Assembly: GCF_008710035.1 (NCBI RefSeq)
Contig: NZ_VYKI01000024.1
Location: 15,507 to 51,625 of the forward strand
Length of the DNA stretch: 36,119 bases
Reading direction: 5' to 3'
From: Stenotrophomonas cyclobalanopsidis
Lineage (GTDB): Bacteria; Pseudomonadota; Gammaproteobacteria; Xanthomonadales; Xanthomonadaceae
Position 1 is the first letter of the stretch. Each line of letters starts with the position of its first letter. Below are positions 26,842 to 35,805 of the stretch, in pieces. Position numbers and translations under genes: made by a program. A model generated the notes under the pieces. That model saw only the letters and a program-made list of their open reading frames with translations, had not been told where the DNA came from and made no database searches.

Positions 26842-29219
26842 CCCATGCGTCGCGCCTGCTCCTGCGACTCCTGCACCTGCTGCTGGGCCAACCCGGCGTC
26901 CAAGGCGGCAGCGCGGCCGGCGTTGAGGGCGTCGATCTGGGCGGTGCTCACGGCCAGCGGCTGGGCCAAGCCCTGGGCCACCTCGACATGGGCATGGCGG
27001 CGCTGCGGGGCGTTGAGGTCGGCGGTGTCGACGGCAAAGGCGCGTGCGCGGTCGTCGCTGAGGACCACGTGGGAGATGGTCTCCAGCCCTTCCCGCTTGG
27101 CCTGGGCCGCCAGTGCGCCGGCAAGCTGGTCGCTCTGCAGGTCGGGCACGCGGTTGTGGGCGCGGTCCAGGGCGTGGACGCCGGCCTGGGCGCCGAGGAA
27201 CAGGGGGTTGCCGGCGTGGGCAGGATGATCGATGCCGATCGCCGGTTTCCCGGGCTCCGTGGTGCGGCCGGCCTGCCGGCCATCAGCGGCAGGCGCGATG
27301 CTCGGCTGCTGCTCGATCAGCGTGCGCGCGGCGGCTTCCTGCTTGATCAGCGCGGCGTCCAGGCTGGGAATGACGGTCGGGTCCATGCCATGGCGGGCCG
27401 TCGCCTCGCTGAAAGCCGCCCCGATGCCGCGAACCACGCGTGCGGACTGATCCAGGTTGTGCAGTCTTACGACGTCCTGCGGCAAATTGCCGCTGGGCAG
27501 GTGCGTCGCGGCCGCTTTCCCGATGCCCGCGGTTGCACCGCCCACGGTGGCCAGCGTAACCGGCGCGGTGGCCGTGATGCCTTTCACGTGGGACGCCATG
27601 AAGTCATAGCCGCGATCCACATGCGCGCCCGCAGTGGCAAACCCGTTCTGCAGCTTGCCCGCCACCCACTGCCCATCGTGGTTGATGGCGGCGGCCACGC
27701 GCTCGCCCTTCGCACGGACGCCCTCGGCATCGGCATGGGCCTGGGTTTTCGCGTGCTGGGCATGTTGCTCACCCTGGTCGCGAACGGTCGCGGCCTGCCT
27801 GGTCAGCTTGTCGGCCACCTTGTCCATGCCGATGTGGCCAGCCACCCACGACAGTGCCGACAGGCCACCGGCACCGGCCTGCGAGTGCACCCGGTGTGCG
27901 GTGGCTTCGATGCTGCCGGTCAGTTCGCGCCCCGAAGCGATCACCGTGCTGGCCGCGCGCGTGCTCACCTGCAGATTGACCGAGCCCATGTTCACCACCT
28001 GACCGATGGCCATGCCTTCGGTTTTCAGCACGTGCTCGACGCCATCGCCGGTTCTGTCCAGTACATGGGCTACGGCGGCGCCTGCTTTCTCAACCTGCTC
28101 ACCCGCCCGACGGCCGATGTGCATGCCGGCGGCTGTGGAATGCAGCACGGTGGATATCGGGCCGGCGAGCTCCGCCACCTGGCTGGGTGCCGCAGCATGC
28201 GGACGGTCAACCAGCACGCCCTGCGCATCGCGCGTCTTTGCCTCAAGCAGCAGCTCGAGGCGCCCTGCCGCAAGCGGAATATCCCGCAGCGCCTGCTGAC
28301 CCGGTTGCGTCGCGAGCTGTTCGATGAACTGTGCTGCAGAGGTCTGCGCACCCGGCGGCAGCATCTCGCGCAGCTTCTCGCCGACGACCTTCTGCATGAC
28401 CGGGTCCTTCAGCACCATGCCCAGCTCGTTGGCCAGCAAGCCGTAGCCGCGGCGCTGCTGCTCGCTGAGCCGGTGCATGCCGTTCTGCACATCGTTCAGC
28501 ACTTCACCGGTGGTCTGGTATGTGTGCACGGTCTGCCCGGTGTCGAAGGTCGGCAGACCGTTGTCCTTGGCGTAGCGCGATGCGGTTGCCGGATGCAGGC
28601 CAGCGGCATTGAAGGTGGTGGCGCGTGCGCCGGTGACGGCGGAAGCAGCGGAGGCCATGCCGCCGCCGAGAGAGTGGCCGGCTATTTCGAATCCGCCGGG
28701 GACGCGCGCGTTCATGGCGGCGGCAAGATCCATGGCGCGATCATAGTAGTCGCTGCGCATGCCAATGCCCTGCTGGCCATTGTTGAGGAAGTCCTCACTG
28801 CCGGACTCACGCTTTCCGTTGGGTGCCAGCGGGTCAAGAATCTCACCCATGGATCCCTTGTAGACAATTACCGGCTTGGCATCTTCGCCCAGAACGTGCC
28901 TGTCTGGCAGGTAGATTTCCGCCCGGAACCCCGAACGCGCTGGCTCCAACAGCTCCTTGAGGTCAGCGTCGGAGATATCAAACCCAGCCTTGCGAAGTGC
29001 AGCGGGATCGCTGCTTGCGCGCGTCCATCCCGCAGGAGGGGTCCCTTCGCGCTTCGCAGACTGATACACATCGGCAGCCAGTCCCGACATTTCGCGCGCG
29101 TGGTACGTCTCTTGTAGACGATCCGCTTCACTTCCATTTCCACTATCGCGCAACTGCTGGACAAGCATGTTCTGCTCACGGACTACGCGGGCACGCGCCT
29201 CATTGTCCTGATCACTCAT
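26838..29219 (-). CDS. Lipase-like type IV secretion effector with XVIPCD tail
   Basis: The 793-residue protein has an alpha/beta-hydrolase part with the nucleophile elbow GHSLGG (Ser183) preceded by VIVYKGSMGE, as in class 3 lipases. A long helical, alanine-rich middle follows (about 240-670). The last 120 residues form an XVIPCD domain: GLETISHVVLSDDRARAFAVD, then HAHVEVAQGLAQPL and a glutamine-rich tail (QQQVQESQEQ). XVIPCD is the signal for Xanthomonadaceae antibacterial type IV secretion. The likely job is to kill neighbours by cutting phospholipids. ATG 29219 has GGAG six bases upstream, better than the ATG at 29231. It diverges from three candidate immunity genes. Confidence 0.88.
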   Translation of the reverse strand: MSDQDNEARARVVREQNMLVQQLRDSGNGSEADRLQETYHAREMSGLAADVYQSAKREGTPPAGWTRASSDPAALRKAGFDISDADLKELLEPARSGFRAEIYLPDRHVLGEDAKPVIVYKGSMGEILDPLAPNGKRESGSEDFLNNGQQGIGMRSDYYDRAMDLAAAMNARVPGGFEIAGHSLGGGMASAASAVTGARATTFNAAGLHPATASRYAKDNGLPTFDTGQTVHTYQTTGEVLNDVQNGMHRLSEQQRRGYGLLANELGMVLKDPVMQKVVGEKLREMLPPGAQTSAAQFIEQLATQPGQQALRDIPLAAGRLELLLEAKTRDAQGVLVDRPHAAAPSQVAELAGPISTVLHSTAAGMHIGRRAGEQVEKAGAAVAHVLDRTGDGVEHVLKTEGMAIGQVVNMGSVNLQVSTRAASTVIASGRELTGSIEATAHRVHSQAGAGGLSALSWVAGHIGMDKVADKLTRQAATVRDQGEQHAQHAKTQAHADAEGVRAKGERVAAAINHDGQWVAGKLQNGFATAGAHVDRGYDFMASHVKGITATAPVTLATVGGATAGIGKAAATHLPSGNLPQDVVRLHNLDQSARVVRGIGAAFSEATARHGMDPTVIPSLDAALIKQEAAARTLIEQQPSIAPAADGRQAGRTTEPGKPAIGIDHPAHAGNPLFLGAQAGVHALDRAHNRVPDLQSDQLAGALAAQAKREGLETISHVVLSDDRARAFAVDTADLNAPQRRHAHVEVAQGLAQPLAVSTAQIDALNAGRAAALDAGLAQQQVQESQEQARRMG

Positions 29220-29237
29220 GGCAAACTCCATTGCACT

Positions 29238-29266
29238 TTGAAATGCCGCTTATTCTGCGGTAGCTA
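29238..29266 (+). promoter_or_regulatory. Candidate promoter for the ankyrin lipoprotein genes
   Basis: TTGAAA at 29238-29243 and TAGCTA at 29261-29266 are 17 bp apart in the AT-rich, 103-bp gap between the effector and lipoprotein starts. The -10 match is poor. Confidence 0.35.
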
Positions 29267-29322
29267 TGGATTACCAGAACCCTTTGCTACTGTCACGCCA
29301 CGAGCGGACCAAAAGGAAAAAA

Positions 29323-30204
29323 ATGAACGTCATTCTTCACAATATGACGACAAGATTCCTCGTAAGCGCGGCATGGATCACACTTTTCCTTGTAACGGGA
29401 TGCTCTGCGACTACAGCGACATCTGCTCATGGCGCTGAAGGCTACTTCGAAGGCAAAGCTCTACAGCTGGCGATTGCTGCCGAAAGCGGCGACTCCAATG
29501 CCATACGTCACATCGTCAAAGAGGAAGGCGTCGATCCAGACAAGACGTTTTCATCGCGCGACGAAATCCCTCTGATCGCGTGGCCGCTGCGAGCCCGCAG
29601 CACCGAGGGACTGAAAGCCCTTCTTGATGTCGGTGCAGACCCCAACGCCCGCGAGTCGAAGGAGATGAACGGGCAGTTGATCAACTTCGACAACGCAATG
29701 GTCTACGCGGCGAAGATGGACGACCCACGCTATCTGGATCTTCTACTTAAACACGGCGGCAATCCCCGTACGCGCAACATCAACAATGAGACGCTTCTCT
29801 ACCAAGCGTTCATCAGCGGAAATCAATGGAAGAACGTCCAGACACTGGTGGAGAACGGCGCAGATGTAAATGAATCCAATCGCCGCAGCTTGGGCGATGA
29901 CACCGTCCTAAGCTGGTACACGCGGAGAGGTGGGTTCGACTATGCGTACTGGTTGCTGGAGCACGGTGCAGACCCCACCATCTCCCAACCTGTACAGGAG
30001 GGCTCGGGCAAGACTGCGCGTCAACTGATGGTCGAGGACATCTACTGGGAAATCACCACGCCCGACAACCTGCCCTGGCAGAAGAAGTGCCAGCAGTGGC
30101 TGGCTGACCGCAACATCCCTCGCCCTCCGATGCCCGAACACATCCGCAGGAAGCGCGAGGCCTTCAAGTTCCCGAGCAGGGAAGAAGACATTCCGCTTCT
30201 GTAA
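29323..30204 (+). CDS. Ankyrin-repeat lipoprotein, candidate immunity protein (copy 1)
   Basis: A 293-residue lipoprotein with signal peptide and lipobox LVTGC (Cys near residue 27). The body carries ankyrin repeats: GLKALLDVGADPNAR, YLDLLLKHGGNPRTR, NVQTLVENGADVNES and YAYWLLEHGADPTIS. It should sit in the periplasm on a membrane. Being next to and divergent from an exported lipase makes it a likely immunity protein that blocks the toxin in the periplasm. ATG 29323 has AAGGA upstream; a later ATG at 29344 would shorten the signal. It is the most diverged of the three at its N-terminal half. Confidence 0.82.
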   Translation: MNVILHNMTTRFLVSAAWITLFLVTGCSATTATSAHGAEGYFEGKALQLAIAAESGDSNAIRHIVKEEGVDPDKTFSSRDEIPLIAWPLRARSTEGLKALLDVGADPNARESKEMNGQLINFDNAMVYAAKMDDPRYLDLLLKHGGNPRTRNINNETLLYQAFISGNQWKNVQTLVENGADVNESNRRSLGDDTVLSWYTRRGGFDYAYWLLEHGADPTISQPVQEGSGKTARQLMVEDIYWEITTPDNLPWQKKCQQWLADRNIPRPPMPEHIRRKREAFKFPSREEDIPLL

Positions 30205-30215
30205 GGAGATCTGAC

Positions 30216-31073
30216 ATGGACTGTCATCCGCTTCGCCTTACCGCTTCAATCCTGCTCCTGGCCGCAGCGCTCGCTCTGCTTTCTGCGTGTTCGCCCCAGT
30301 CGAAAAATGGCGCTGACCAGTACTTCGCGGGCAATGCACTCGCATTGGCGATTGCAAGCGAGCAAGGGGACGGCGAGGCGATCACTCGTCTGATGAAGGA
30401 CGAAGGCGTCGATCCCGACAAGGCCTTCGCGCGCGACGCCGGAATTCCTCTTGTTGCCTGGCCACTCCGGGCGAAGAATCTCGATGGGTTGCGCGCCCTC
30501 TTGGAAAACGGCGCAGATCCGAATGCACGCGCATACAAGACCGTGGATGGACGCAAGCTTGGTTACAACAATGCGATGGTCTACGCGGCAAAGATGGACG
30601 ACCCTCGCTTCCTGGAGCTGCTCCTGAAGCACGGCGGAGATCCAAATACACGAAACTCGGCAAACGAGACGCTACTCCTTCAGGCATTCCTCAGCGGGAA
30701 TCAGTGGAAGAACATCCAGGTACTGATTGAGAACGGGGCCAACATCAATGAATCAAGTCTGGACCTGGGCGATGACACGGTATTGAGCTGGTACACCACG
30801 CGAGGCGGTTTCGACTACGCATACTGGCTGCTGGAACATGGTGCTGATCCCGCGATTGCAAGGCCGAAAGGGTCAAGCCAACCCGGTCGACAGAAGATGG
30901 TCGAGGACATCTACTGGGAGATCACCACGCCCGCCAACCTGCCCTGGCAGAAGAAGTGTCAGCAGTGGCTGGCTGACCGCAACATCCCTCGCTCGCCAAT
31001 GCCCGAACACATCCGCAGGAAGCGCGAGGCCTTCAAGTTCCCGAGCAGGGAAGAAGACATTCCGCTTCTGTAA
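30216..31073 (+). CDS. Ankyrin-repeat lipoprotein, candidate immunity protein (copy 2)
   Basis: A 285-residue paralogue with lipobox LLSAC and the same four ankyrin units (GLRALLENGADPNAR, FLELLLKHGGDPNTR, NIQVLIENGANINES, YAYWLLEHGADPAIA). The last 60 residues (EITTPANLPWQKKCQQW to the end) are nearly identical to copies 1 and 3. It starts 11 bp after copy 1 with AAGGAG from the same TAAGGAGATCTGACATG junction that precedes copy 3. This shared junction marks the duplication unit. A variant loop, RPKGSSQPGRQ, replaces QPVQEGSGKTARQ of the others and may alter toxin specificity. Confidence 0.82.
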   Translation: MDCHPLRLTASILLLAAALALLSACSPQSKNGADQYFAGNALALAIASEQGDGEAITRLMKDEGVDPDKAFARDAGIPLVAWPLRAKNLDGLRALLENGADPNARAYKTVDGRKLGYNNAMVYAAKMDDPRFLELLLKHGGDPNTRNSANETLLLQAFLSGNQWKNIQVLIENGANINESSLDLGDDTVLSWYTTRGGFDYAYWLLEHGADPAIARPKGSSQPGRQKMVEDIYWEITTPANLPWQKKCQQWLADRNIPRSPMPEHIRRKREAFKFPSREEDIPLL

Positions 31074-31084
31074 GGAGATCTGAC

Positions 31085-31948
31085 ATGGATGTTCGCCTGC
31101 GACATCTCGTTCGGCTTGCCCTCCTGGCAACGGCTCTGATTCTTCTTTCGGCGTGCGCGCCGCAGTCAATGCACGGCGCAGAGGCTTACTTCGAAGGGAA
31201 AGCGCTCGAGTTGGCAGTCGCAAGCGAACAAGCGGATATCGAGGCGATTACTCGTCTGATGAAGGACGAAGGCGTCGATCCCGACAAGGCCTTCGCGCGC
31301 GACGCCGGAATTCCTCTTGTTGCCTGGCCACTCCGGGCGAAGAATCTCGATGGGTTGCGCGATCTCTTGGAAAACGGCGCAGATCCGAATGCACGCGCAT
31401 ACAAGACCGTGGATGGACGAAAGCTTGGTTACAACAATGCGATGGTCTACGCGGCCAAGATGGATGACCCCCGATTCCTCGAGCTTCTACTGAAGCACGG
31501 AGGCGATCCCAACACGCGCAACTCGGCCAATGAAACCCTGTTGTTTCAGGCGTTCATCAGCGGAAATCAGTGGAAGAATGTCCAGACACTGGTGGAAAAC
31601 GGCGCAGATGTAAATGAATCCAATCGCCGCAGCTTGGGCGATGACACCGTCCTAAGCTGGTACACAGGGAGAGGGGGGTTCGACTATGCCTACTGGCTGC
31701 TGGAGCATGGTGCAGATCCCACCATCTCCCAACCTGTACAGGAGGGATCGGGCAAGACTGCGCGTCAACTGATGGTCGAAGACATCTATTGGGAAATCAC
31801 CACGCCCGACAACCTGCCCTGGCAGAAGAAGTGCCAACAGTGGTTGGCTGACCGCAACATCCCGCGCCCGCCGATGCCCGAACACATCCGCAGGAAGCGC
31901 GAGGCCTTCAAGTTCCCGAGCAGGGAAGAAGACATCCCCCTGCTGTAG
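31085..31948 (+). CDS. Ankyrin-repeat lipoprotein, candidate immunity protein (copy 3, mosaic)
   Basis: A 287-residue paralogue with lipobox LLSAC. From about residue 53 to 125 it is nearly identical in DNA to copy 2 (31246-31455 against 30380-30589). From about residue 155 on it matches copy 1, including ESNRRSLGDDTVLSWY and QPVQEGSGKTARQ. The stretch between (31456-31547) encodes copy-2-like protein but with many synonymous changes. The gene thus looks recombinant. It ends with TAG instead of the TAA of copies 1 and 2, followed by a small GCCCGC/GCGGGC hairpin shared with the convergent lipid kinase gene nine bases away. Confidence 0.82.
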   Translation: MDVRLRHLVRLALLATALILLSACAPQSMHGAEAYFEGKALELAVASEQADIEAITRLMKDEGVDPDKAFARDAGIPLVAWPLRAKNLDGLRDLLENGADPNARAYKTVDGRKLGYNNAMVYAAKMDDPRFLELLLKHGGDPNTRNSANETLLFQAFISGNQWKNVQTLVENGADVNESNRRSLGDDTVLSWYTGRGGFDYAYWLLEHGADPTISQPVQEGSGKTARQLMVEDIYWEITTPDNLPWQKKCQQWLADRNIPRPPMPEHIRRKREAFKFPSREEDIPLL

Positions 31949-31956
31949 CCCGCGCC

Positions 31957-32889
31957 TCAGCGGGCGGAGAGCAGCTCGCAATCCGCCGGCAGGTGCATGC
32001 GCACCCGGCCCGCCACGCAGTCGATGCGGAAACGCTGCGCCTGCACCGGCTCGCCGTCCAGGTTCAACGTCAGTGCCTGCGGCGCGTCGATCTGCAGCCA
32101 CGGCAGCTGTGCGCGGTTCGCCACGCGCTCCAATGCCGCCTCCTTGCCACCGGTCAGCATCTGGCCCAGGGTTGCGGCGACCTCGCCGTCCAGTTCGGGT
32201 ACCACGGTGAGGTCCAGCAGGCCGTCATCGATCAGCGCCTGCGGGCACAGCTGCTGGCCACCGCCGGCCTGGCGGCCGTTGCCGATGCCCAGGGCGATGA
32301 ACCCGCCTTCCCACTCGAAATCCGGGCCGGTCAGGCGCGCGGTGATCGGCTCGATGCGGCCCAGCTTGGCGATGCCGGTGATGACATAAGCCAGCCCGCC
32401 CAGCATCTTCTTCAAGCCTGCATCGGTTTCCACGGTCACCTGGGTACCGAAGCCGCCGCTGGCCAGGTTGGCGCACCACCAGCGTTTGCCATCGGCGTCC
32501 ACGCGCAGCAGATCGATGGGCCGCGCCGAGGCTTGCGCGATCAGCGCGAACGCTTCTTCCGGATCCGTGGGGATGCCGGCCGACGTGGCGAAATCGTTGG
32601 CCGTGCCCATCGGCACCAGTGCCAGCGATGGCAGCGTGTCGGCAGGTTCTCCGCGATGGGCCAGGGTCTCGGCCACCGCGCTGAGCGTGCCATCACCGCC
32701 GGCGGCCACGATCACATCCACGCCCTGGTCAATGGCCTCGGCCACGTAGCGCTCGGCGTCGCCCTCCTCCCAGGTCACCCGCACTTCCAGCTGCACGCCC
32801 TGCCCGCGCCAGTGACCAACAGCCTCACGCAGCTCGTCGTTGCCCGCGGATTTACCGTTGAGTATCAGGCGCCAGCGCGGGGTGGTCAT
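31957..32889 (-). CDS. yegS: Lipid kinase YegS-like
   Basis: A 310-residue diacylglycerol/phosphatidylglycerol kinase-like protein. The nucleotide motif [16 protein letters not shown] and the conserved PMGTANDFA are present, followed by [29 protein letters not shown] and the C-terminal LNLDGEP. It should phosphorylate a membrane lipid. ATG 32889 is the family start ([17 protein letters not shown]); a 12-codon upstream extension has no support. It is convergent with the ankyrin lipoprotein genes and separate from the effector locus in function. Confidence 0.9.
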   Translation of the reverse strand: MTTPRWRLILNGKSAGNDELREAVGHWRGQGVQLEVRVTWEEGDAERYVAEAIDQGVDVIVAAGGDGTLSAVAETLAHRGEPADTLPSLALVPMGTANDFATSAGIPTDPEEAFALIAQASARPIDLLRVDADGKRWWCANLASGGFGTQVTVETDAGLKKMLGGLAYVITGIAKLGRIEPITARLTGPDFEWEGGFIALGIGNGRQAGGGQQLCPQALIDDGLLDLTVVPELDGEVAATLGQMLTGGKEAALERVANRAQLPWLQIDAPQALTLNLDGEPVQAQRFRIDCVAGRVRMHLPADCELLSAR

Positions 32890-32925
32890 GCAGGTGCTTC
32901 CAGTAGGGGTGGCACAGGCTATCAA

Positions 32926-33102
32926 TCGCGCGTTCGCGGCCAGTGAACGCCAGGCGGTAGATCCACACCATGCGTGGATGTCATGCAGATGTCATGGCCG
33001 GCCTGGAGAATGGGAGGCCATAGCAGGGAAGACGGATGGAGGCAGGATCAGCCTCCCACGAATGCAGCAGGGCCGCGCCAGTGTGTGGCGCGGTCTTTTT
33101 TT
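32926..33102 (+). ncRNA. Candidate plus-strand small RNA
   Basis: Two minus-strand genes flank this gap, yet it ends in a plus-strand intrinsic terminator: CCGCGCC/GGCGCGG (about 33073-33093) followed by seven T (33096-33102). Upstream are other hairpins, including GGAGGC/GCCTCC, which exposes or hides an anti-Shine-Dalgarno-like CCTCCC. A SMAG-like element lies at 32957-32979. The 5' end is not fixed and no clear promoter was found. Confidence 0.4.
32957..32979 (+). repeat. SMAG-like palindrome
   Basis: GTAG followed by ATCCACACCATGCGTGGAT, the same class as the elements at 3483 and 3575. Confidence 0.75.
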
Positions 33103-33104
33103 CT

Positions 33105-33587
33105 TCAGCCGTTGGCGAAGTCGTGCAGCGCCTGGCCCTGCAGCCGGTACACGGTCCACTCGTCCTGCGGCTTGGCGCCGGCGGCGGCGTAGAACTCGAT
33201 GGCCGGGGTGTTCCAGTCCAGCACCGACCATTCGAAGCGACCGCAACCCTCGGCCACGGCCTGGCGCGCGATGTACTTCAGCAGCGCCTTGCCGGCGCCG
33301 CAGCCGCGCTTTTCCTGACTGACGTACAGGTCTTCCAGATAGATGCCCTTGCGGCCCAGCCAGGTGGAATAGTTGTAGAAATACACCGCATAGCCGATGG
33401 CCTCGCCGTCGGCTTCGCAGATCAGCGCGCGGGCGGTGGCATCGACGCCGAACAGGCTCTCGGCGATGCCGATCTCATCGGTCTGCACCGAATGCTCGGC
33501 CTTCTCGTAGATGGCCAGCTCGCGGATGAAATGCAGGATCAGGCCAGCATCGGCCACGGTGGCCGGGCGGATGTTCAACAGTGCCAT
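33105..33587 (-). CDS. GNAT N-acetyltransferase, SSAT-like
   Basis: A 160-residue acetyltransferase. The sequence tracks eukaryotic spermidine/thialysine N-acetyltransferases: IRPATVADAGLILHFIRELA at the start, a FNxW-like YFYNYSTWLGRKGIYLEDLYV region, the acetyl-CoA loop EKRGCGAGKALL and WNTPAIEFYAAAGA. A polyamine or amino acid side chain is the probable acceptor; speD in this window shows spermidine is made. ATG 33587 fits the family start. It ends three bases from the T tract of a plus-strand terminator. Confidence 0.87.
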   Translation of the reverse strand: MALLNIRPATVADAGLILHFIRELAIYEKAEHSVQTDEIGIAESLFGVDATARALICEADGEAIGYAVYFYNYSTWLGRKGIYLEDLYVSQEKRGCGAGKALLKYIARQAVAEGCGRFEWSVLDWNTPAIEFYAAAGAKPQDEWTVYRLQGQALHDFANG

Positions 33588-33644
33588 GTGCGCAAAAGGG
33601 GACGGAGGGGATTATCGAGCTTAATCCCCTCCCTCCGCATTTTG

Positions 33645-34319
33645 TCAGCGGGCCGCAGCGACGTTCGCGCGCATCTGCGCGATCACGTCCTGGTAGCTGG
33701 TCTTGGCGTTGAAGATGGCCGAGCCGGCCACGAAGGTGTCGGCGCCGGCGGCGGCAATCGCGCCGATGTTGTCGGCCTTCACGCCACCGTCGATCTCCAG
33801 GCGGATGTCCTTGCCGCTGGCATCGATCTTCTGGCGAACCACGCGCAGCTTGTCCAGCGCCGAGGGAATGAAGGCCTGGCCGCCGAAGCCCGGGTTGACC
33901 GACATCAGCAGCACCAGGTCCAGGTCATCCAGCACCCAGTCCAGGATGTCTACCGGGGTGGCCGGGTTCAGCACCAGGCCCGGCTTGCAGCCCAGCGAGC
34001 GGATCAGCTGGATGGTGCGGTGCGGGTGGCGGCTGGCCTCCGGGTGGAAGCTGATGTAAGTGGCACCGGTCTCGGCGAAGTCCGGGATGATGCGGTCCAC
34101 CGGCTCGACCATCAGGTGCACGTCGATCGGCGCGGTGACGCCATGCTTGCGCAGGGCTTGGCAGACCATCGGGCCGATGGTCAGGTTGGGCACGTAATGG
34201 TTGTCCATCACGTCGAAGTGGACCCAGTCCGCACCGGCGGCCAGGACGTTGTCCACTTCCTCGCCCAGGCGGGCGAAATCGGCGGACAGGATGGACGGAG
34301 CGATGAGGCAGTTGGACAT
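33645..34319 (-). CDS. rpe: Ribulose-phosphate 3-epimerase
   Basis: A 224-residue TIM-barrel enzyme of the pentose phosphate pathway. Metal and catalytic residues lie in [61 protein letters not shown] and LEIDGGVK. Length and motifs are complete. It follows the J-domain gene by about 30 bp and precedes the acetyltransferase on the same strand. Confidence 0.97.
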   Translation of the reverse strand: MSNCLIAPSILSADFARLGEEVDNVLAAGADWVHFDVMDNHYVPNLTIGPMVCQALRKHGVTAPIDVHLMVEPVDRIIPDFAETGATYISFHPEASRHPHRTIQLIRSLGCKPGLVLNPATPVDILDWVLDDLDLVLLMSVNPGFGGQAFIPSALDKLRVVRQKIDASGKDIRLEIDGGVKADNIGAIAAAGADTFVAGSAIFNAKTSYQDVIAQMRANVAAAR

Positions 34320-34349
34320 GGCCGGGGCCTTGGAGACGAGGGAAAGGGG

Positions 34350-34679
34350 TCAGCGCTTGCGCAGCGTCTTGATGCGGTCGTAGGCGGCGTTGATCCGCCG
34401 CGACTTCTGCTCGGCCTGCTGCTGCAGCTCGGGGGCCGCGCCGCCGAGCTTGTCGGGGTGGTACTGGGAAATGAGCTTGCGGTAGGCCCGCTCGACCTCG
34501 GCATCGGTGGCCTCGGAGGTCAGCCCCAGCTCCCGGTACGGGTTTTCCTTGTTCAGGCGGAACCAGTCCGAGTCGAAGGCATGGCCGAGCAGCAGGCCGA
34601 TGACCGCCCCGAACAGCGGATTGGGCCGGAACAGCAGGGCCCCGGCGATGAAACCGAGCAGTTTTCCGTACCAGCGCAT
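34350..34679 (-). CDS. Membrane-anchored J-domain protein (DjlA-like, short)
   Basis: A 109-residue protein: a short membrane segment (MRWYGKLLGFIAGALLF, then GAVIGLLLGHAFDSDW) followed directly by a C-terminal J domain, NPYRELGLTSEATDAEVERAYRKL and the HPD motif in SQYHPDKLGG. This is the N- and C-terminal layout of DjlA without the central TerB-like domain, so it should stimulate DnaK at the inner membrane. I favour ATG 34679 because the segment matches DjlA N-termini; ATG 34715 would add 12 residues. Neither has a clear ribosome binding site. Confidence 0.82.
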   Translation of the reverse strand: MRWYGKLLGFIAGALLFRPNPLFGAVIGLLLGHAFDSDWFRLNKENPYRELGLTSEATDAEVERAYRKLISQYHPDKLGGAAPELQQQAEQKSRRINAAYDRIKTLRKR

Positions 34680-34820
34680 GGCGCCCCAGGGTCGACCGGC
34701 GAAATGGACGCTCATTTTACGTCACAGCGGGCCCGGACCGCTTTACACTAGGCCGCCCGCTGGCCAGCGGGCCCGCCGGGTCCGTTGGGCAGCCGTATCG
34801 ACAACGCCCCAGGAGTGCCC

Positions 34821-35747
34821 GTGCCAACCACGCTGTTGCAATCCGATCTCCCCGGCCTGCCCTTGCGCCATCGCGGCAAGGTGCGTGATGTGTTCGATAT
34901 CCCGCGCGAGCGGCTGCCTGCAGGGACCCCGCCGGGCGACTACCTGCTGATGGTGGCCACCGATCGCCTGTCGGCGTTCGACGTGGTCCTGCCCGACCCG
35001 ATCCCGGGCAAGGGCGAGATGCTCTGCCAGGTGTCCAACTTCTGGTTCGCCAAGACCGCGCACCTGATGCCCAACCACCTGACCGGCATCGACGTGGCCA
35101 GCGTGCTGCCCGAGGGCGTGGACCCGGCCCTGTACGCCAAGCGTGCGGTGGTCACCCGCAAGCTGAAGCCGGTGCCGGTGGAGGCGATCGCCCGCGGTTA
35201 CCTGATCGGCAGCGGCTGGAAGGACTACCAGCGCACCGGCAAGGTCAGCGGCATCGACCTGCCCGATGGCCTGCGCCAGGCCGAGCAGCTGCCCGAGCCG
35301 ATCTTCACCCCGTCCACCAAGGCCGCCGTGGGCGACCACGACGAGAACATCGATTTCGATGCGATGGTCAAGCAGGTGGGCGCGGACCTGGCCGAGCGCG
35401 TGCGCGATGCCACTCTGCGCATCTACAAGTTCGCGGCGGACTACGCCCGCGAGCGCGGCATCATCCTGGCCGATACCAAGTTCGAGTTCGGTACCGATGC
35501 CGATGGCCGCCTGTACATCATGGACGAGATGCTGACGCCGGATTCCTCGCGCTACTGGCCGGCCGACGAGTACGAAGTGGGCACCAGCCCGCCGAGCTAC
35601 GACAAGCAGTTCGTGCGTGATTACCTGGAGACGCTGGACTGGGGCAAGACCGCCCCGGGCCCGGCCATCCCGGCCGAAATCATCGAGCGCACCCGCGCCA
35701 AGTACGCCGAGGCGCTGCAGCGCCTGGCCGGCATCAGCGTCGACTGA
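34821..35747 (+). CDS. purC: Phosphoribosylaminoimidazole-succinocarboxamide synthase
   Basis: A 308-residue SAICAR synthetase that joins CAIR and aspartate in purine synthesis. Motifs include [61 protein letters not shown] and [20 protein letters not shown] (in part). Its length and the [14 protein letters not shown] insert follow the longer, yeast ADE1-like class found in many proteobacteria. GTG 34821 has AGGAG at 34811-34815. It diverges from the J-domain gene and ends at its own hairpin. Confidence 0.96.
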   Translation: MPTTLLQSDLPGLPLRHRGKVRDVFDIPRERLPAGTPPGDYLLMVATDRLSAFDVVLPDPIPGKGEMLCQVSNFWFAKTAHLMPNHLTGIDVASVLPEGVDPALYAKRAVVTRKLKPVPVEAIARGYLIGSGWKDYQRTGKVSGIDLPDGLRQAEQLPEPIFTPSTKAAVGDHDENIDFDAMVKQVGADLAERVRDATLRIYKFAADYARERGIILADTKFEFGTDADGRLYIMDEMLTPDSSRYWPADEYEVGTSPPSYDKQFVRDYLETLDWGKTAPGPAIPAEIIERTRAKYAEALQRLAGISVD

Positions 35748-35754
35748 TGACCTG

Positions 35755-35780
35755 CGCCCCCGGCCGGAAGGTCGGGGGCG
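35755..35780 (+). terminator. Probable terminator of purC
   Basis: CGCCCCCGGCC and GGTCGGGGGCG form an 11-bp stem with one G-U pair and loop GGAA, starting seven bases after the stop. TTCTG follows, so the T tract is short. Confidence 0.6.
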
Positions 35781-35805
35781 TTCTGACGCTGGCAACCACC
35801 GGCCC

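Noticed and set aside
25366..29117. Two long plus-strand open frames opposite trpE and the effector
   Set aside because: Both mirror real minus-strand proteins; no ribosome binding site or domain supports them.
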